NCBI RefSeq assembly: GCF_000745855.1
Contig: NZ_JQKD01000016.1
Span: 62,001-126,000, forward strand
Direction of reading: 5' to 3'
Length of the DNA: 64,000 nt
Source: Xenophilus azovorans DSM 13620
Lineage (GTDB): Bacteria > Pseudomonadota > Gammaproteobacteria > Burkholderiales > Burkholderiaceae_C
The translations under genes and the position numbers were made by a program. Within the stretch, counting starts at the first letter, position 1; every line of letters starts with the position of its first letter. Below are positions 47,243-56,186 of this stretch, in pieces. The notes beneath the pieces are model-generated. The model worked only from the letters and a program-made list of their open reading frames with translations. It did no database searches and was not told where the DNA came from.

Positions 47243-47856
47243 CGCAGGCCCCCGTCTTCCGCAGCGTGCTGGGCGAGGCCGCCTGGCAGCGCCTGGGCGA
47301 AGTGGTGCGCCGCCACTACAGCCTGCGCCCCTTCTCCGGCGACAGCGTGACGGTGCGGGGCCGCATGGACGAGGTCTGGCGCGGCCGCTGGGCCTGGCTG
47401 CTGCTGCCCGCGGGCCGCCTGTTCGGCGCGCTGGTGCCCTATCAGGGCCGCGACGTGCCGATCGAGGTGCACTACCGCTGCCACCCCGACAGCGCGCGGC
47501 TGTCCTGGGACCGCCGCTTCCGCTTCGCGGGCCGGCCGGTCTTTCATTTCCGCTCCTTCATGGAGGCCGCGCCGCACGCGCGCCACGAGGTCGTCGAGTA
47601 CGTGCGCTTCGGCCTGGGCCTGCGGCTGCGCGTGAGCGCGGAGGATGGCGCGCTGGTGTTCCGCGACGCTGGCTACGTGTGGCGGCTCGGCCGCGGTCCG
47701 CGTGTGCCGCTGCCGCTGCACCTGCTGCTCGGCCGCGCCTACGTGGAGGAGCGCCCCGTGCCGGGCGACGACGGCGCCTTCACCATGCAGATGCGCATCC
47801 GCCACCCGTGGTGGGGCGACGTCTTCCGCTACAGCGGGCGCTTCCGGCTGGACTGA
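47239..47856 (+). CDS. DUF4166-domain protein
   Basis: The 205-residue protein begins RSVLGEAAWQRL and RRHYSLRPFSGDSVTVRGRMDEV, typical of DUF4166, a domain often found next to or fused with SDR proteins of the type at 43660. It has no signal peptide or membrane segment. It ends the GbsR-linked operon, 20 bp before the convergent trmJ. Function unknown. Confidence 0.82.
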   Translation: MTQAPVFRSVLGEAAWQRLGEVVRRHYSLRPFSGDSVTVRGRMDEVWRGRWAWLLLPAGRLFGALVPYQGRDVPIEVHYRCHPDSARLSWDRRFRFAGRPVFHFRSFMEAAPHARHEVVEYVRFGLGLRLRVSAEDGALVFRDAGYVWRLGRGPRVPLPLHLLLGRAYVEERPVPGDDGAFTMQMRIRHPWWGDVFRYSGRFRLD

Positions 47857-47875
47857 GAAGGTGTGAACACCGGCG

Positions 47876-48598
47876 TCAGCGCCGCCGCGTGTCGGTCATC
47901 GCCTTGGCGATGCCGCGCAGGATGTGAATCTCCTCCGGCGTGGGCTGCGCGCGGTTGAAGAGCTGCGTCAGGCGCGGCATCAGCTTCTTGGGCGCTGCCG
48001 GGTCGAGGAAGCCGATGTCCACCAGCGCGCGCTCCCAGTGGTCCAGCATGCCCGCCACGGCCGCGGCATCGGCGGCCGGCGGCACGGGCGTCGCGTCGCG
48101 CACGGCGAAGCCGCCGAGCGCGCAGCGCCACTCGTAGGCGATCACCTGGATCGCAGCGCCGAGGTTGAGCGAACCGAAATCCGGCGCGGTGGGAATCGAG
48201 AGCGCGACGTGGCAGCGATAGACGTCCTCGTTGCGCATGCCGAAGCGCTCGGAGCCGAACAGCAGACCCACGTGCTGCGGCGTGCCCTCGGCCACCAGCG
48301 AGGCAAAGTGCTCGCGCGGCGCCCGCGTGGGCGGGCCGAAGTCGCGCGGCACCATCGCGGTGGCGGCCAGGTGGGTCAGGCCGTCCAGCGCCTCGTCCAG
48401 CGTGTCGACGATGCGGGCCTTCTCCAGCACGTCCAGGGCGCCGCTGGCGCGCTGGATGGTCTCCTCGCGCCGCAGCACGTTGGGCCAGCGCGGCGCCACC
48501 AGCACCAGGTCGTCGAAGCCCATGGTGCGCATGGCGCGCGCGGCGGCGCCGACGTTGCCGGCATGGCTGGTCTGGATGAGGATGAAGCGGGTGCGCAT
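47876..48598 (-). CDS. trmJ: tRNA (cytidine/uridine-32-2'-O)-methyltransferase TrmJ
   Basis: A 240-residue SPOUT-fold enzyme that methylates the ribose at position 32 of several tRNAs. Motifs are ILIQTSHAGNVGAAARAM, LLFGSERFGM and LSIPTAPDFGSLNLGAAIQ, which form the knotted SAM site. It is a stand-alone gene between the GbsR operon and the iron operon. Confidence 0.93.
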   Translation of the reverse strand: MRTRFILIQTSHAGNVGAAARAMRTMGFDDLVLVAPRWPNVLRREETIQRASGALDVLEKARIVDTLDEALDGLTHLAATAMVPRDFGPPTRAPREHFASLVAEGTPQHVGLLFGSERFGMRNEDVYRCHVALSIPTAPDFGSLNLGAAIQVIAYEWRCALGGFAVRDATPVPPAADAAAVAGMLDHWERALVDIGFLDPAAPKKLMPRLTQLFNRAQPTPEEIHILRGIAKAMTDTRRR

Positions 48599-48665
48599 CG
48601 GAGGCGGGGCAGAGACGGGAAACGGGCCGCCATTGTGGCCGCGCCCGCGCGCCCTCGCCGCCGCC

Positions 48666-48947
48666 TCAGCGCGCCTTGCGGCGCTCCCAGGCGACCAGCG
48701 CGAGGATGACCACCCCGGCGCTCAGGCTGATGTGGCCGCACCAGGCCACCAGGCCCAGCGACCAGCCCTGCGCATCGACGGCGATGGCCAGCGAGGCCAG
48801 CAGTGCCGCCCAGCCGCCGATGCGCAACGCGCGCGAGCGGCAGGGTTCGAGTTCGCGGCCGAACAGGTCCTGCTGGTGGCGGTCCATCGCCAGCGCCAGC
48901 AGGGCGAAGGCCAGCAGCGAGACGACGGAGACGGCGGCGTGGCTCAT
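48666..48947 (-). CDS. DUF3325 small membrane protein
   Basis: A 93-residue protein with three hydrophobic helices and a central LAMDRHQQDLFGR, typical of DUF3325. Such genes accompany PepSY-type iron reductases in siderophore operons (the pseudomonad FpvG-FpvK group is the best-known example). It is the last gene of the iron operon, and its ATG overlaps the PepSY stop by four bases. Probably an accessory of the reductase; inference from context. Confidence 0.8.
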   Translation of the reverse strand: MSHAAVSVVSLLAFALLALAMDRHQQDLFGRELEPCRSRALRIGGWAALLASLAIAVDAQGWSLGLVAWCGHISLSAGVVILALVAWERRKAR

Positions 48948-50623
48948 CGGGCAGCCTCCTGCAGCGCCGGCTCGCCCACCGGTTCGTCCGGCGGCGGCGC
49001 GGCCGGGCGGCGCGCGGCCGCGGCCTGGCGCTGCGGGCGCAGCTTGGGCTTGTGGCGCGCCGTGCGGATCGCCAACGCCACGTGCAGCGCGGCCAGCGCC
49101 AGCAGCGTGAGTTCCAGCCCGGCGAAGATCCAGTCGCCGGCGCGCAGGCTGGCGAGCAGGCCCCGGTCGGTGGTCAGGGCATTGAGCACCGGCAGCAGCG
49201 CCAGCGCCGCAGCGCCCGTCCACAGCAATTCGATCCAGGCCCGCCGGGCCGGCCGCAGCAGCGCCCAGGCCAGCGTCGCGCCCCACACGATGAAGAAGGC
49301 GTGCACCTCCCATTCGGCACGCTGCGCCAGCCCCAGCGGCAGCAGCCGGTTGGCCCACAGCATGCCGGCCATGGCGATCGACAGGCCGGCGATGGCGGCG
49401 ATGTTCAGCCGCTCCACCAGCCGGAAGCCGAAGTACGGCCGCTCGGGGTCGGGCAGCTTGGCGCGGCGCTTGACGGTCCACAGCACCAGCCCCGTACCCA
49501 CCATCGCCGTGCCGGCCAGGCTGACGAGGAAGTACAGCCAGCGCGTCACCGTGTCGCCGAAGCGGCCCAGGTGCAGCGCGTACATCACGCCACGCGTCTC
49601 GGCGGCAGGGCCGACGCTGTCCTTGGCCTGCAGCAGCCGCCCGGTGGGGCCCTCGAAGAGCAGGAACTGCGGGCTGACCGAGGCGCGGCCCTCGTCGCCG
49701 CGGGTGATGCTCACGCGTGCGCTCGCGTCGCCGGGGTGGGTGATGGTCACGCGGTTGATGTTGTCGCGGCCCCAGCGCGCCTGGGCCTGACGCACCATGT
49801 CCTCGATCGGCGCCAGCGTCGCGGCCTGCCCGCTGGGCTTGCCGGGCTGGACGAAGGCGCTCGTCTCGGCGCGCAGCTGCTGGCGCTCGGCCGGCGTCTT
49901 GAAGGCCGCCTGCTCGCCCCACGGCATGTACAGCGACATCAGCGTCACCAGCCCGGTGTAGGTGATCATGGCGTGGAAGGGCAGCCCGAAGACCGACAGC
50001 GCGTTGTGCGCGTCCAGCCAGCTTCGCTGCCCCTTGCCCCAGCGGAAGGTGAAGAAGTCGATGAAGATCTTCTTGTGCGTGATCACCCCGCTGACGATGG
50101 CCACCAGCATGAACATCGCGCAGAAGCCCGCCAGCCAGCGCGCCCACAGCACCGGCATGTAGTGGAACTGGAAGTGGAAGCGGTAGAAGAACTCGCCGCC
50201 GCCGGTGTCACGCGCCGCCACCTTGTGGCCGGTGGCGGGGTCGAAGGTGGCGCTCTGGAAGGCGCGCCGCCCTTCCACGCCGGGCGTGCGCCAGAAGGCG
50301 CCGGCGGTGTTGTTGCGCGCGTCGGGCAGGCCGATGCTCCACTGCGGGCTGCCCGCGGCCACCGTCTGCAGTTCGCCGGCGATGCGCGCTGCCACCAGCG
50401 CCGGGTCGGGCACCTCGGCCTGGTGCGCCAGCTCGGGCCGCATCCACTGGGAGATCTCGTCCTTGAAGTAGCTCACCGTGCCGGTGAGGAACATGGCGTA
50501 GAGGAGCCATCCCACCAGCAGCCCGGCCCAGATGTGCAGGTCGGACATGGTCTGGCGGATGCCGCGCGGCTGCGGCGCAGCCTTGGCCTTGGCCGGCGTC
50601 GTGTCGTTGCTGCGGCGGCTCAC
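48944..50623 (-). CDS. PepSY-domain inner-membrane protein, probable siderophore-iron reductase
   Basis: A 559-residue PepSY_TM protein. An N-terminal helix (HIWAGLLVGWLLYAMFLTGT), a PepSY region, further helices (VSGVITHKKIF, FHAMITYTG with His residues that may ligate heme) and a C-terminal cluster of four helices are visible. Relatives such as FpvG reduce ferric siderophores in the periplasm. It is cotranscribed with DUF3649 and DUF3325 partners and a TonB receptor. A Pro/Ala-rich C-terminal tail of about 40 residues is unusual but simple. Confidence 0.87.
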   Translation of the reverse strand: MSRRSNDTTPAKAKAAPQPRGIRQTMSDLHIWAGLLVGWLLYAMFLTGTVSYFKDEISQWMRPELAHQAEVPDPALVAARIAGELQTVAAGSPQWSIGLPDARNNTAGAFWRTPGVEGRRAFQSATFDPATGHKVAARDTGGGEFFYRFHFQFHYMPVLWARWLAGFCAMFMLVAIVSGVITHKKIFIDFFTFRWGKGQRSWLDAHNALSVFGLPFHAMITYTGLVTLMSLYMPWGEQAAFKTPAERQQLRAETSAFVQPGKPSGQAATLAPIEDMVRQAQARWGRDNINRVTITHPGDASARVSITRGDEGRASVSPQFLLFEGPTGRLLQAKDSVGPAAETRGVMYALHLGRFGDTVTRWLYFLVSLAGTAMVGTGLVLWTVKRRAKLPDPERPYFGFRLVERLNIAAIAGLSIAMAGMLWANRLLPLGLAQRAEWEVHAFFIVWGATLAWALLRPARRAWIELLWTGAAALALLPVLNALTTDRGLLASLRAGDWIFAGLELTLLALAALHVALAIRTARHKPKLRPQRQAAAARRPAAPPPDEPVGEPALQEAAR

Positions 50624-50919
50624 GAGGGGCTTCCTCCGTTCCAGACGGACCAGGCGGCCAGCCCCAGCGGCACCGCCGCCACCAGCAGCCCGGCCCAGGC
50701 GCGCCGCGCGCTGCGCACGGCGAACACCCAGATCACCGCGCCTGCGTACACCACGAAGCTGGCCAGCATGCCCGTGAGCACGGCCTGCGCGCGGTCGATC
50801 GGCAGCGCCACCGCGGCCACGCTGGTCAGCGCCGCCAGCGCATAGCCGCCCAGCACCGCGGCGGCGATGCGCGAGACGAGCGGCCCCGCGCCCAGGGCCT
50901 TGGCGAGCACGGCGCTCAC
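50620..50919 (-). CDS. DUF3649 small membrane protein
   Basis: A 99-residue protein with three hydrophobic helices, matching DUF3649, a family that co-occurs with PepSY iron reductases. It overlaps the genes on both sides by four bases, so it is expressed with them. No catalytic residues are apparent. Confidence 0.8.
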   Translation of the reverse strand: MSAVLAKALGAGPLVSRIAAAVLGGYALAALTSVAAVALPIDRAQAVLTGMLASFVVYAGAVIWVFAVRSARRAWAGLLVAAVPLGLAAWSVWNGGSPS

Positions 50920-51638
50920 TTGTTGGGCGCCGCCGCCGGGCCGGCGGGGATCGGCGCCACGCCGGCCGCCTTCACGTAGGTCAGCGTGGTCACGTAGCTC
51001 ACGCCGTCGTACTTCTCGCCGGCCCGTTCGCCCGGCGTGCGGTCGATGTGGCTCACCTCGGCCACGTACTGGCCCTTCCAGGGCATGTCGAACTTCACCA
51101 GGCCCTGCTCGTCGGTGTGGCCCTCCTTGGCCCAGCCCGACTGCGTGACCAGCGCGACCTTGGCCTTGGGCAGCGGCTGGCCCTTGAAGAACAGCTTGAA
51201 CTCGCCCGGCTGGCCGGCCGGCACCAGGTCCAGCGCCAGCTTGGGCTGCTGCGCGGCGAAGCCGGTGATCAGGCGCGCGCCCGGGTGGTACCAGCTCGTC
51301 ACCTCCTTGTCGCCCTGCTTGAACTTGCGCAGCGGGTAGCTCGCGTCCTCGGCCACGATGGACTCGCCCTGGCGCGCGGCGAAGGGCAGCGCGAAGCCGC
51401 TGGCGGTCTTGCTGCCGTCGGCGCTCTTCTCCTCGCCCTGGGCCGACACCAGCGTGGCAGCGGGCTTGCCGAACTTGTCGAGCAGGCCCGGCGAGGCCTC
51501 GCGCAGGTTGTCGCCGAACTCGCCGAAGCGGATCACGGCGCTGCCCTTGGCGGGCTGTTCGAGCCAGATCTGGTGGGCGCTGGCCGAGGCGGCGGCGAAG
51601 CCGAGGGCGGCGGCCAGAAGGGTCAGGGTCCTGGTCAT
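50916..51638 (-). CDS. DUF4198 periplasmic protein
   Basis: The 240-residue protein has a clear signal peptide (ending ASASAH) and a beta-rich DUF4198 domain, with the start HQIWLEQP and the carboxypeptidase-like segment LPKAKVALVTQSGWAKEGHTDEQGL. The family is annotated for periplasmic cobalt/nickel transport components. Here it lies in a Fur-box-headed operon, so iron is more likely the metal. The N-terminal His after signal cleavage could coordinate metal, which is speculative. Confidence 0.8.
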   Translation of the reverse strand: MTRTLTLLAAALGFAAASASAHQIWLEQPAKGSAVIRFGEFGDNLREASPGLLDKFGKPAATLVSAQGEEKSADGSKTASGFALPFAARQGESIVAEDASYPLRKFKQGDKEVTSWYHPGARLITGFAAQQPKLALDLVPAGQPGEFKLFFKGQPLPKAKVALVTQSGWAKEGHTDEQGLVKFDMPWKGQYVAEVSHIDRTPGERAGEKYDGVSYVTTLTYVKAAGVAPIPAGPAAAPNK

Positions 51639-51655
51639 GCGTTTCTCCTTTGAAG

Positions 51656-52594
51656 TCAAGCGTTGGCCCCGGCCTGGCGCAGGATGGCCGGCAGGGTGCA
51701 GATGAAGGTGCTCATGTGGTTCTCGTCGTCCAGTTCGAGCAGGCGGGCCTGCAGGCCCCGCGCGTGCAGCGGCCGCAGGCGCCCGTGCATGGCGCGCACC
51801 GTGGACAGCATGCGCTGCGAGCGCTCGGAACGGCCGGGCACCTCGTCGCGGGCAACGGCCAGCAGCACCCGTGCGGGCAGGCGCGGCGCAGCCGGCAGCG
51901 CCTCGGCGCCGGCGAGGAGCGCGTGCTCGTTCACCCAGATGGACGGACTGATCGCGGCGATCGAATGGAAGGCCGCCGGGCGCTCGAGCAGCGCGTGCAG
52001 TGCGAACAGCCCGCCCAGCGAATGGCCGGCCAGCGACACGCGCCGCGCGTCGACCGCATGGTGTGCCGTCAGCGCCGGCACCAGTTCGTCCAGCAGGAAG
52101 GCGAGGAAGGCATCGGCCCCGCCGGGGCGGGCGCCCAGGCGCACACCCTCCTCGGTCCCCAGCCCGGTGGACGCGGGCACGAGATCGAAGGTGCGGCGCG
52201 CGAGATGCAGCGGCGCATCGCCCGGATAGCCGATGCCGACCACCAGCGGCACGGCGCCCGCGGCGCCGGGCATGGACGGCAGCCGGACCAGCGAAGCCGC
52301 CGCCCCGAAGTAGGCGTTGCCGTCGGTGAAGAGCAGCACCGGCCGGCCACCCGCCGGCGCCGCGGCGGAGGGCTCGGCCACGAAGACGCGGTAGTCCCGG
52401 CCGCCGCGCGAGCGCATGTCGAAGGCCCGCGTGCCGGGCAGCGGCACCGGCGCCGCGGCGTCGTGCGGCGCGGCGTCCTGCGCGGCGCCCCGCCCCGCGA
52501 ACAGGGCCGCGCCGGATGCGGACAGGCTGCGCAGCCATTGCCGGCGATGGCTCGGCATCGGCGCGAAGGGGCGGACTGCTGCGGGACGGCTCAT
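51656..52594 (-). CDS. Siderophore-esterase-like alpha/beta hydrolase (IroE/EstD-type)
   Basis: The 312-residue protein has an N-terminal Tat- or Sec-like export signal (HRRQWLRSLSASGAALFAG). The core carries LLFTDGNAYF, LAGHSLGGLFALHAL with the nucleophile Ser, and ENHMSTF with the likely His, as in IroE/Fes-type esterases that cleave siderophores. Its place after the TonB receptor suggests hydrolysis of an imported siderophore in the periplasm. ATG 52594 is used; ATG at residue 13 (MPSHRR) is an alternative closer to the signal. Confidence 0.82.
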   Translation of the reverse strand: MSRPAAVRPFAPMPSHRRQWLRSLSASGAALFAGRGAAQDAAPHDAAAPVPLPGTRAFDMRSRGGRDYRVFVAEPSAAAPAGGRPVLLFTDGNAYFGAAASLVRLPSMPGAAGAVPLVVGIGYPGDAPLHLARRTFDLVPASTGLGTEEGVRLGARPGGADAFLAFLLDELVPALTAHHAVDARRVSLAGHSLGGLFALHALLERPAAFHSIAAISPSIWVNEHALLAGAEALPAAPRLPARVLLAVARDEVPGRSERSQRMLSTVRAMHGRLRPLHARGLQARLLELDDENHMSTFICTLPAILRQAGANA

Positions 52595-52608
52595 GTGCGC
52601 AGGTGCCC

Positions 52609-55059
52609 TCAGAAATCGACCGAGGCCGACAGCAGGAAGGTGCGCGGCGTGCTGACCTGAAGCAGGCCGTCGCGGAAGCCGGCATCCCAGTAGGCCTTGT
52701 TCGTCGCGTTCTGCACGGTGGCGCGGAAGGTCACGGGCTTGCCCGACACCTCCGTCGCATACCGCGCGCCGAGGTCGTAGCGCGTCCAGGCCGGCAAGCG
52801 CTGCGTGTTGGCGGCGTTGCCCCAGGACCAGCTGTTGTGGATGGCCAGCGCGGTCAGCGTCAGGCCCGGCACGCCGGGCACGTCCCATTCGCCGCCGAGG
52901 TTGAACTTCCACTTGGGCGATGCGAATGGAACGTTGCCCTCGTTCACGCCGTTGGCGGTGCGGGTGAGCTTGCCGTCGGTGAAGGCCGCGCCGCCCAGCA
53001 CGCGCACGCCCCTGGCGACCTCGCCGAACACGCTCCACTCGAAGCCGCGGTTGCGCTGCTCGCCCGAGCCGTCCACGGCGTAGCGGCTGCCGGTGTAGAC
53101 GTTGATGAAGCTGGGCTTCTTCAGCTCGTAGACGGCGAAGGTGTTGGTCCAGGTGCCCAGGTCCCACTTCACGCCGACCTCGGCCTGCCTGGTCTTCACG
53201 GGCGGGAAGACCTCGCCGTAGTTGGTGGCGTTGACGTCGGACACCTGCTGGCCGCTGGTCAGGCCCTCGATGTAGTTCGCGTACACCGAGACGTTCGGTA
53301 CCGGCTTGAACACCACGCCCACCATCGGCGTGGTCGCCTTGGCGGCGTAGTGGCTGCTCTCGCGGACCAGCAGGTTCAGCGGGCTGTTGACGTTGTTCGA
53401 CAGCGGCGAGAAGCCCCTGACCGACACGCGCTGTTCGCGCGCGCCCAGCGTCAGGCGCAGGCGATCGCCGGCGAAGCTCAGGGTATCGGCCACGGCGATG
53501 CTGCTCAGTTCGGTCGACGTGCTGGGAACCGTGGGGAAGTCCGAACCGGTGAGCTGCATCTGCGCGGGCGCGTAGAGGTTCGATCTGTAGAACGGCGTCG
53601 GGCGCGAGTTGGAAATGCCGTAGTCCAGCGACAGGCTCGTGCCGCCGATGTTCCATTCGTGCTTCACCGGGCCGGTGTGCAGCGTGCCGCGCAGCCCGGC
53701 CTCCAGGGCGCGCGTGTCGTGGTAGCTGCTGCTCGGGTAGAGGTTCCCGCTGAAATTGCCCCACGGATCGACGTTGCGCGCCGCCGAGGAGGTGTAGCCG
53801 GTGTTCACGTGGTGCCGCTGGCCGATGGCGGCGTAGGCCGTGAGGTTGTCGAGGATGTCCACTTCCCCGCGCACGGCGCCGCCGGTGTCGCGGGCGTCGT
53901 GGTAGGTGCCGGGGAACAGGTTGGTGCCGGGATCGGGCGGGGTGGTCACCCAGGCGGTGGTGTGCGTGACACCGCCGTTCATGCCGCCGTTGACGCGGTA
54001 GTGCATGTCGTAGGCGTCCAGCGAGAAGCGCACGCGATCGCCGCGGTAATCGACGGCCACCGCGCCCAACTGGCGTCGGATCGACTGGCCGTCGATGGCC
54101 GTGCCGCCGCTGCTGCTGGCGCCGTTGACGCGCACGCCCCATTGCTTGCGCTCGCCGAAGCGCCTGCCGATGTCCACCGCCAGCCCGGCCTGCGAATCCG
54201 AGGCGTAGCTGGTGGTCAGGCGCGTGAGGGGCTCGTCCTCGGCGCGCTTGGGCACGATGTTGATGCCGCCACCCACCGCGCCGCTGGGCGCCTGGCCGTA
54301 GAGCATGCCGCTGGGCCCGCGCAGGACCTCCACCCGCTCGGCGATCTCCACCGGGACGCGGCTGTAGGGCAGCACCCCGTACATGCCGGACAGTGAGATG
54401 TCGTAGCCGTAGAGCGTGAAGCTGCGCGCCTGGTAGAACTCCAGCACGTAGCTCGACGAGCTGGCCTGCCGGATGGAGGGTTCGGCCGCCAGCACGTCGA
54501 ACACGGTGCGCGCCTGCTGGTCCTCGATGGTCTTGGCGGTGTAGGCGGTGACGCTGAAGGGCGCGTCCATGACGTCCACGTTGCCCAGCAGGCCCAGGCG
54601 CGCCGCCTTGGCCACCTGCCCGCCCGCATAGACCGGCGGCGCACCGCTCACCGAGGTGGCCGTCACGGTCACCGCGGCCAGCGTCGGGTCGTCGGCCGCG
54701 GCGGGACCGGAAGGCACCGCAGCGGCGGCCGTACGCGCCTGCACGCTCAGCGTGCCGTTGGCGGTGCGCACCAGGCTCAGGGCGCTGCCCTGCAGGGCAG
54801 CCTCCAGCGCCTGTTCGGCGGTCAGCGTGCCCTGCACGGCCGGCGCGCTCAGGCCGCGCACCAGTTCGGGCGCGACGGAGATGGACTGGCCGCTCTGCTC
54901 GGCGATGCGCAGCAGCGTGGCGCCCAGCGGCCCGGCCGGAAGGTCGAAGCGATGCGAAGCGGCAGCCGGCTGGGCCGGCGCCTGGGCGCAGGCCAGCAGG
55001 CAGGCGCAGGCCAGCAGCGCGGTGCGCGGCCGGCGGCGGGATCGGAAATGCAGTGGCAT
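52609..55059 (-). CDS. TonB-dependent siderophore receptor with N-terminal signalling domain
   Basis: At 816 residues, this outer-membrane receptor has a signal peptide, then an STN signalling domain (RFDLPAGPLGATLLRIAEQ; about residues 35-110), then a plug domain (DAPFSVTAYTAKTIED; RVEVLRGPSGMLYGQ) and a 22-strand barrel that ends in the aromatic Phe of ASVDF. The STN domain transmits ligand binding to FecR, encoded upstream, and onward to the ECF sigma. Ligand unknown; iron-siderophore from the Fur box and neighbours. ATG 55059 is used; the long nested inverted repeat at 55079 lies just upstream. Confidence 0.92.
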   Translation of the reverse strand: MPLHFRSRRRPRTALLACACLLACAQAPAQPAAASHRFDLPAGPLGATLLRIAEQSGQSISVAPELVRGLSAPAVQGTLTAEQALEAALQGSALSLVRTANGTLSVQARTAAAAVPSGPAAADDPTLAAVTVTATSVSGAPPVYAGGQVAKAARLGLLGNVDVMDAPFSVTAYTAKTIEDQQARTVFDVLAAEPSIRQASSSSYVLEFYQARSFTLYGYDISLSGMYGVLPYSRVPVEIAERVEVLRGPSGMLYGQAPSGAVGGGINIVPKRAEDEPLTRLTTSYASDSQAGLAVDIGRRFGERKQWGVRVNGASSSGGTAIDGQSIRRQLGAVAVDYRGDRVRFSLDAYDMHYRVNGGMNGGVTHTTAWVTTPPDPGTNLFPGTYHDARDTGGAVRGEVDILDNLTAYAAIGQRHHVNTGYTSSAARNVDPWGNFSGNLYPSSSYHDTRALEAGLRGTLHTGPVKHEWNIGGTSLSLDYGISNSRPTPFYRSNLYAPAQMQLTGSDFPTVPSTSTELSSIAVADTLSFAGDRLRLTLGAREQRVSVRGFSPLSNNVNSPLNLLVRESSHYAAKATTPMVGVVFKPVPNVSVYANYIEGLTSGQQVSDVNATNYGEVFPPVKTRQAEVGVKWDLGTWTNTFAVYELKKPSFINVYTGSRYAVDGSGEQRNRGFEWSVFGEVARGVRVLGGAAFTDGKLTRTANGVNEGNVPFASPKWKFNLGGEWDVPGVPGLTLTALAIHNSWSWGNAANTQRLPAWTRYDLGARYATEVSGKPVTFRATVQNATNKAYWDAGFRDGLLQVSTPRTFLLSASVDF

Positions 55060-55078
55060 GGTGTGGTCGCTCTTCGGG

Positions 55079-55118
55079 GTCGTTGGTCGGATGGCTCTCA
55101 AGCCATCTGTGCAACGAC
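55079..55118. promoter_or_regulatory. Nested inverted repeat between fecR and the TonB receptor gene
   Basis: GTCGTTG-GTCG-GATGGCT-CTCA-AGCCATC-TGTG-CAACGAC: two 7-bp perfect stems separated by a symmetric 4/4 internal loop, with a 4-base apical loop. It ends 20 bases before the receptor start and can form a strong mRNA hairpin or a dimer binding site. There is no T run, so it is not a simple terminator. Confidence 0.55.
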
Positions 55119-55217
55119 GCACCCGAAAGTGATCACCCGCGCGGCGGACGGCGGCTCGCGCCGCAGGCCGCAAGGCGCCGCAGCGCCCGTCCGTACCGCC
55201 CCTCGCGCCGCGCCGCC

Positions 55218-56186
55218 TCATGCCTCGTCCCGCGCGCTGATCGCGGTGAGCCAGCCGCCGTAGCGCGCCAGCCGGATCGGCAGCGTCTGGGCCAGCGAGT
55301 CGAGCACGCGCTCCGGGTCGTCGAGCGCGAAGGCGCCCAGCACCCGCAGCGAGGCGGCGCGCCGGGAGACGCGGATGAAGCCCGCACGGTAGGGACGCAG
55401 CTGCGCCACCACCTCGCCCAGCGGCAGGTCGTCGGCCACCAGCATGCCGCGGCCCCAGGCGGCCAGGCCCGCGGCCGGGCCGGGCACGTCGGCGACGGCG
55501 GCCGCGTCGAAACGCACCGCCTCGCCTTCCTGCAGCCGGCGCTCGCGGCCGGCACACGTGCGCACCTGCGCCTGGCGCGCCAGGGCCCCGGCCAGGGTCC
55601 ACGCCTCTTCCTGCCGCACCAGGAGGCGCGCCGCATCGGCGCGCACCTCGCCTTCGGCCGTGCGCACGACGAAGGGCCGCGCGGCATCGGGCTCGGCCGT
55701 GGCCACCAGCGCGCCGGCGCGCAGGAGGACCAGCCGCTCCGCCGCGCCGAAGCGCACGTCCACCGCCGAGCCGGCATTGAGCAGCAGGCGGCTGCCGTCC
55801 TCCAGCGCGAATTCGCGGCGCTCTCCGATGCCGGTGCGCAGATCGGCCAGCCAGGCGCCGGCCGGCCCGTGGCGGTATGCCAGCCAGCCCGCGGCGGTGC
55901 CAACGCCGGCCAGCGCCAGCACCCCGCCGAGCGCACGGCGCCGGCCCGGCAACGCCAGTGCGGCCCGGCGCGCGGCGGCATCCGCCTTGACGGGCGCGAC
56001 CGCACGGCGCACGCCCTGCTCGACCTCGGCCCAGGCCTGCCGGTGGCGCGCGTCGGCCTGCAGCCAGGCCCGGTGGCGCTCCCGGTCGGCGGCGCCGGCT
56101 TCGCCCGAGTGCAGCGTCACCATCCAGCCGATGGCGACGTCGCGCAGGCTCGGGGCGGCAGCGGCGCGGCGACCCATGACCCTCAC
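55218..56186 (-). CDS. FecR-family anti-sigma/signal transducer
   Basis: A 322-residue protein. Its cytoplasmic N-terminal DUF4880-like domain (RDVAIGWMVTLHSGEAG, DARHRQAWAEVEQ) binds the sigma factor, followed by a single transmembrane helix (ALGGVLALAGVGTAAGWLAY, about residues 85-105) and the periplasmic FecR domain with a C-terminal STN-like region. It conveys the ligand signal from the receptor to the sigma. Its ATG overlaps the sigma gene's stop by four bases. Confidence 0.92.
   Translation of the reverse strand: MRVMGRRAAAAPSLRDVAIGWMVTLHSGEAGAADRERHRAWLQADARHRQAWAEVEQGVRRAVAPVKADAAARRAALALPGRRRALGGVLALAGVGTAAGWLAYRHGPAGAWLADLRTGIGERREFALEDGSRLLLNAGSAVDVRFGAAERLVLLRAGALVATAEPDAARPFVVRTAEGEVRADAARLLVRQEEAWTLAGALARQAQVRTCAGRERRLQEGEAVRFDAAAVADVPGPAAGLAAWGRGMLVADDLPLGEVVAQLRPYRAGFIRVSRRAASLRVLGAFALDDPERVLDSLAQTLPIRLARYGGWLTAISARDEA

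Noticed and set aside
47866-47877. GGTGTGAACACC palindrome between DUF4166 gene and trmJ
   Set aside because: Only 5-bp arms with a two-base centre, no T tract and no obvious role between convergent genes.
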